NCBI GenBank assembly: GCA_025450355.1
Contig: JANWHR010000036.1
Coordinates: 1 to 17,391, forward strand
Reading direction: 5' to 3'
From: Micropepsaceae bacterium
GTDB taxonomy: Bacteria > Pseudomonadota > Alphaproteobacteria > Micropepsales > Micropepsaceae
DNA: 17,391 nt
Shown here: piece by piece, positions 14,331 through 17,391 of the stretch
Position numbering within the stretch: the first letter of the stretch is position 1
Layout of the letters: each line of letters starts with the position of its first letter
Program-made: the position numbers and the translations under genes
The notes under the pieces: generated by a model
The model's input: the letters and a program-made list of their open reading frames with translations, nothing else
The model's database searches: none
What the model was told of the DNA's origin: nothing

Positions 14331-15667
14331 GGCGCGGCAATCTCCGCACCCAGTGACCGCATCAGCGGTTCGAATTCCGGAAAACTGGTCGCGATCATGG
14401 AACCGTCATCCACGGTAACCGGCGACATCGCCGCAAGCCCCATGGTGAGAAAGCTCATCGCGATCCGGTGATCCATGTGCGTGGCAACTACACCGCCACC
14501 GGGAACGCCATGGCCCATGCCCTCCACGGTCAAGCCATCGGCGCGTTCCTCGCAAACCACTCCGTTTGCGGACAGCCCGGCGGCGACAGCAGCAAGCCGG
14601 TCGCTCTCCTTGACGCGCAACTCTTCGAGGCCTCGCATGGTGGTGCGGCCCTCGGCAAAAGCCGCGGCAACCGCCAGCACCGGATATTCATCGATCATGG
14701 CGGGCGCCCGCTCCGGCGGCACTTCAATTCCCGTAAGCCGGGAATAACGCACCAAAACGTCGCCGATTTCATCGCCGCCGCTGGCACGCCGGTTTCGAAT
14801 GACGATGTCCGCTCCCATCTCGGTCAGCGTCTGAATCAAACCGGTGCGGCGCGGATTCAGCATCACGCGCTCCAGCAGGATTTCGGATTCCGGCACGATC
14901 AGCGCGGCGGTCAGCGGAAATGCGGCCGACGATGGATCGCCCGGCACTTCGACCGGACATGAGCGAAGCTCGGCATGACCGGTTACGGAAATCGCCGTTT
15001 CGGGCCCCCGCTCCTCCACCTCGATGGCCGCCCCAAATGCCTTGAGCATACGCTCCGTGTGATCGCGCGTGGCGGCACGTTCGATGATGGTTGAGCGGCC
15101 GGGGACGTTCAGGGCTGCAAACAGCAGCGCCGATTTGACCTGCGCGGATGCGACCTGCAACCTGTGTTCAACAGGACCGGGGTGGCGGGCGCCCCGGATG
15201 GTGATGGGCAGCAGCCCATTCTCGCGCGCGTCGGCGGATGCGCCAAACAGTGCCAGAGGTCCGATCACCCGTTGCATCGGCCGCCGCCGCAGCGAGGCGT
15301 CCCCCGTAAACGTCACCGTGATCGGTGTCGTCGCGACCGCACCCATGGTCAACCGCGCGCCGGTTCCGGAATTGCCAAAATCCAGCACATCCGCGGGCTG
15401 ATCGAATCCGCCCACGCCGGCGCCGTGCACGGTCCAGTTTCCCGCACCATGGCGTACCACATGCGCGCCGAGCTGCCGCATCGCAGCGGCGGTTCTGAGC
15501 ACGTCACCGGCCTCAAGAAGCCCGGAAACCGGCGTTTCTCCCACGGCAAGCGCGGCCAAAATCAGGGCGCGGTGGGACACCGACTTGTCGCCCGGTACGC
15601 GGACGCTGCCCCGGAGCGGCCCCGATTTCCGCGCGATGCGGGGAAGCCTCTGTTCCGAACCGGTCAT
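14327..15667 (-). CDS. aroA: 3-phosphoshikimate 1-carboxyvinyltransferase (EPSP synthase), class II type
   Basis: AroA transfers the enolpyruvyl group of PEP to shikimate 3-phosphate, the sixth step to chorismate. The start MTGSEQRLPRI gives 446 residues; AAAGG lies eight bases upstream, and the open frame's longer N-terminus (to 15745) would overlap the divergent gene's promoter. Class II signatures are present: PGDKSVSHR, SAQVKSALLFA, RDHTERML, and PGDPSSAAFPLTAAL, DEYPVLAVAAAFAEG, ELRVKESDRLAAVAAGL and HMDHRIAMSF of the active site. In the PEP-site loop DFGNSGTGARL the residue aligned with CP4 Ala100 is Gly101, so the tolerance-linked alanine of CP4 is absent. The stop codon overlaps the cmk start. 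The gene supplies the same aromatic pathway that ends in the trp genes at the other side of the window. Confidence 0.97.
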   Translation of the reverse strand: MTGSEQRLPRIARKSGPLRGSVRVPGDKSVSHRALILAALAVGETPVSGLLEAGDVLRTAAAMRQLGAHVVRHGAGNWTVHGAGVGGFDQPADVLDFGNSGTGARLTMGAVATTPITVTFTGDASLRRRPMQRVIGPLALFGASADARENGLLPITIRGARHPGPVEHRLQVASAQVKSALLFAALNVPGRSTIIERAATRDHTERMLKAFGAAIEVEERGPETAISVTGHAELRSCPVEVPGDPSSAAFPLTAALIVPESEILLERVMLNPRRTGLIQTLTEMGADIVIRNRRASGGDEIGDVLVRYSRLTGIEVPPERAPAMIDEYPVLAVAAAFAEGRTTMRGLEELRVKESDRLAAVAAGLSANGVVCEERADGLTVEGMGHGVPGGGVVATHMDHRIAMSFLTMGLAAMSPVTVDDGSMIATSFPEFEPLMRSLGAEIAAP

Positions 15668-15695
15668 CGCCTGAACCTTTGCGCTTGCGGGCGTT

Positions 15696-15723
15696 TGCCT
15701 AAACGAATGAGGACGCCGGTCAA
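15696..15723 (-). promoter_or_regulatory. Candidate promoter for the aroA-cmk-rpsA operon
   Basis: On the minus strand TTGACC (15718-15723) is followed after 16 bases by TAGGCA (15696-15701), a weak -10. Transcription would begin about 20 bases before the chosen aroA ATG at 15667. The -10 match is poor. Confidence 0.35.
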
Positions 15724-15738
15724 GAGTGCAGGCGTGCT

Positions 15739-15767
15739 TTGACACGCTGCGGCGGTTCGTGGCAAAT
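15739..15767 (+). promoter_or_regulatory. Candidate promoter for the TIGR02300-type gene
   Basis: A perfect TTGACA (15739-15744), a 17-base spacer and GCAAAT (15762-15767) form a good -35 with a partial -10. Transcription would begin near 15774, so a start at 15739 or 15766 is ruled out and the TTG at 15802 is favoured. The aroA promoter lies back to back with it. Confidence 0.55.
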
Positions 15768-15801
15768 GCAGCCCCCTTCAGTTATCAGGCGGAAAACCAC
15801 G

Positions 15802-16275
15802 TTGATCAAACCCGAACTTGGAACCAAGCGGGTGTGCCCCAGTTGCGCAGCCCGTTTCTATGATTTGCAAAAACGGCCAATCGAATGCCCAAAGTGCAGT
15901 TTCGCGTTCGAACCGGAACTGTTGCTGAAACAACGGCGCACCCGCTTGCCGGAAGAAAAGCCCCTGGCCCCCGTTGCGAGAGCGCCCGTGGAGCACGAGA
16001 ACACCGAGGAAGAGGGCGCCCCGGAAGCCGCCGAAGACGAGGAACCGGAGGAAGAGGAAGAACTGACCGAAGCGGACGAACCGCTCGCCGAAGCCGATCT
16101 GGAGGCTGACGAAGATCTGGAGCCGGCGGCAAAGGAACCGGTTGAGGCCGAGGAATTTGAAGAAGAGCTGGAAAGCGAAGAAGAGGAAAGCGACGAACTC
16201 CTCGAAGAAGTTGAGGAAGATGAGGACGACGTCTCCGGCATCATCGACACCGATATCGAAAAGGACGAACCTTAA
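15802..16275 (+). CDS. TIGR02300-family (FYDLN-acid) protein
   Basis: The N-terminus IKPELGTKRVCPSCAARFYDLQKRPIECPKCSFAF matches the alphaproteobacterial 'FYDLN acid' family: a short two-CxxC zinc ribbon around FYDLxKRP. Here the signature Asn is replaced by Gln (FYDLQ). After about residue 60 comes an extreme acidic tail, dominated by Glu and Asp with Ala, Pro and Leu (for example DEEPEEEEELTEADEP and EDEDDVSGIIDTD). I choose the TTG at 15802 because family members begin directly with (A)KPELGTKR, AGGCGG lies nine bases upstream, and the predicted promoter lies before it; this gives 157 residues. The function is unknown. Its place divergent from aroA and beside tRNA-Ala is typical for the class. 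Confidence 0.88.
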   Translation: MIKPELGTKRVCPSCAARFYDLQKRPIECPKCSFAFEPELLLKQRRTRLPEEKPLAPVARAPVEHENTEEEGAPEAAEDEEPEEEEELTEADEPLAEADLEADEDLEPAAKEPVEAEEFEEELESEEEESDELLEEVEEDEDDVSGIIDTDIEKDEP

Positions 16276-16345
16276 GAGCATTTTTCGCCGAAGTGGCTGC
16301 CGGTTCGGCGCAGAAAATGCGACAATCAAAGTAATCTAAAGCAAT
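16276..16345. repeat. Alphaproteobacterial dispersed repeat (GAGCATTTTTCGCCGAAGTGG type)
   Basis: Directly after the stop codon, AGAGCATTTTTCGCCGAAG opens a long hairpin: GCATTTT/AAAATGC (16278-16284, 16314-16320) outside and CGCCGAA/TTCGGCG (16286-16292, 16304-16310) inside. It continues into ACAATCAAAGTAATCTAAAGC. This closely resembles the AGAGCATTTTC..GAAGTGG..CCGGTTCG..AAAATGCG repeat that I know as abundant in Bradyrhizobium-like and related genomes. It may double as the terminator for the preceding gene. Confidence 0.7.
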
Positions 16346-16385
16346 TTTTCGATTCTTTTGAATTGCAAAATTGCTCTGGCGGAAC

Positions 16386-16461
<76 letters not shown>

Positions 16462-16649
16462 GCCTTCACAAGCGGAGCGCCGCGAAAGCTGCCAATTCGC
16501 GAGCGTCACGACGGCGCCTGATGTCGCATTGGGCCCCGTCTCTGCGATTGGCCGTCATCGAGGAATCATAGTCGCTGGATTGGCGGCCGGAACCAGTTCC
16601 ACTGCGCTACGTTACAAGGTCTTCGCTGGCGATCCGAGTGGAGTGTGTG

Positions 16650-17216
16650 ATGGGCAAACGCGGCTTTGACGCCTTTTGGGCAGAGTTGGCGCCCAGTTCG
16701 CATGCCGTGGAAATCTATGAGGACGACACGGAATTTCTCGAACATCTGTCGGAATTCGTCGCGGGCGGCATACTGACCGGGGAAGCAGCCATTGTGATTG
16801 CGACGCCGGCGCACCGCGAGGGATTGATGCGCCGCCTCCGGCTCAAAGGTTTCGATATTGATGCCGCGCTTGCCAGCGAACAGCTTTTGTTGCTGGATGC
16901 CGATGAGATGCTTTCCAGGTTTGTTGTAAACGACTGGCCCCAGGATCTCCTCTTTCATCGGGCGATAGGCGAGGTGTTGGCTCGGGCCGCGAGCGACGGC
17001 CGCAAGGTTCGTGCATTTGGAGAAATGGTCGCCCTGATGTGGGCACAGGGATTGTGTGGTGCGACCATCAAGCTGGAACATCTCTGGACAGATCTCTGCC
17101 GAAAGCTCGAGTTCTCATTGTTCTGCGCCTATCCGAAAGCGGGCTTCACGGCGGACGCCACCGAAGACATGGCGCGCGTCCGCAGGGTGCATTCCGCAAC
17201 CTTCAAAGCAGCCTAG
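16650..17216 (+). CDS. Stand-alone MEDS-domain protein
   Basis: A 188-residue soluble protein matching the MEDS domain (named from methanogen/methylotroph DcmR sensory proteins). Visible marks in order: HAVEIYEDDTEFLEHLSEFV near the N-terminus, LTGEAAIVIATPAHREGLMRRL, LLLDADEMLSRF, KVRAFGEMVALMWAQG, IKLEHLWTDL and FSLFCAYP. In DcmR the domain is joined to a DNA-binding helix-turn-helix and thought to sense small organic ligands; elsewhere it precedes histidine kinases. Here nothing is attached, so it would have to act through a partner or be a free-standing sensor. ATG at 16650 is chosen because GGAG lies six bases before it; a GTG at 16638 is the alternative. It lies 188 bases after the tRNA with no neighbour on its strand in the window. 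Confidence 0.82.
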   Translation: MGKRGFDAFWAELAPSSHAVEIYEDDTEFLEHLSEFVAGGILTGEAAIVIATPAHREGLMRRLRLKGFDIDAALASEQLLLLDADEMLSRFVVNDWPQDLLFHRAIGEVLARAASDGRKVRAFGEMVALMWAQGLCGATIKLEHLWTDLCRKLEFSLFCAYPKAGFTADATEDMARVRRVHSATFKAA

Positions 17217-17250
17217 CACTGATCGAGTGCTGCCCACATCGCGAAACGGG

Positions 17251-17391
17251 TCAATTCTTAAATCCGAACTTCACGCTTTGATAGATGCGCTCCACGGTGG
17301 CCCGATCTTCGGCCTTGGCCACCTGTCCGTTCACGACCAGGCTCAATGGTCCGAGAAGGTCGTTTTCGACCGCGGGCACGTGCAGGCCGAC
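17251..17391 (-). CDS. C-terminal end of an unidentified protein (5' end outside window)
   Basis: On the minus strand an open frame enters from the right edge and ends at TGA (17251-17253), giving 46 residues: it includes PAVENDLLGPLSLVVNG, then a charged helical segment AKAEDRATVERIYQS and the end VKFGFKN. Codon use is like that of the neighbouring genes and it converges on the MEDS gene with a 34-base gap, both in favour of a real gene. I do not recognise the family. Confidence 0.5.
   Translation of the reverse strand, partial: VGLHVPAVENDLLGPLSLVVNGQVAKAEDRATVERIYQSVKFGFKN

Overview
The window reads as high-GC alphaproteobacterial chromosome. The main support is gene order and content: aroA-cmk-rpsA and ihfB-trpF-trpB-trpA-accD-folC all lie on the minus strand, a FYDLN-acid (TIGR02300-type) protein is divergent from aroA, and a tRNA-Ala(GGC) follows. 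TIGR02300 proteins are essentially confined to Alphaproteobacteria, and both housekeeping blocks are typical of that class. I cannot name the genus. The sequence also carries several REP/BIME-like palindromic repeats in intergenic gaps.

Layout. 2-220 is the C-terminal end of a DUF6438-like protein. 221-544 is a gene-free gap with small repeats and a possible folC terminator. 545-6042 is the minus-strand block ihfB, trpF, trpB, trpA, accD, folC, which covers nucleoid architecture, the last steps of tryptophan synthesis, malonyl-CoA formation and folate (poly)glutamylation. Adjacent stop and start codons overlap (ATGA) at trpF/trpB, trpB/trpA and accD/folC. A palindromic repeat separates trpA from accD. 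folC carries one in-frame TAA where a conserved Glu codon is expected.

6043-11823 is a 5.8-kb accessory stretch lying between ihfB and rpsA, which are near neighbours in many alphaproteobacteria. It holds two tandem exported NHL beta-propeller proteins (plus strand), a cluster of hairpins, two exported proteins of unknown function (minus strand) and an OFA-family MFS transporter (plus strand) that appears to carry its 'small subunit' as a thirteenth membrane segment.

11824-15667 is the minus-strand aroA-cmk-rpsA block (shikimate pathway, CMP kinase, ribosomal protein S1). It is followed by the divergent TIGR02300-type gene, another repeat, tRNA-Ala, a stand-alone MEDS-domain protein, and the C-terminal end of an unidentified minus-strand gene at the right edge.

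The points most worth a second look are the single nonsense codon in folC, the hairpin that buries the accD start codon, the exported/transport module between rpsA and ihfB, and the fused OFA transporter. I see no CRISPR array, transposase, integrase, phage gene or recognised defence system. The accessory module is the only place where an undescribed system could sit, and evidence that its genes act together is circumstantial.
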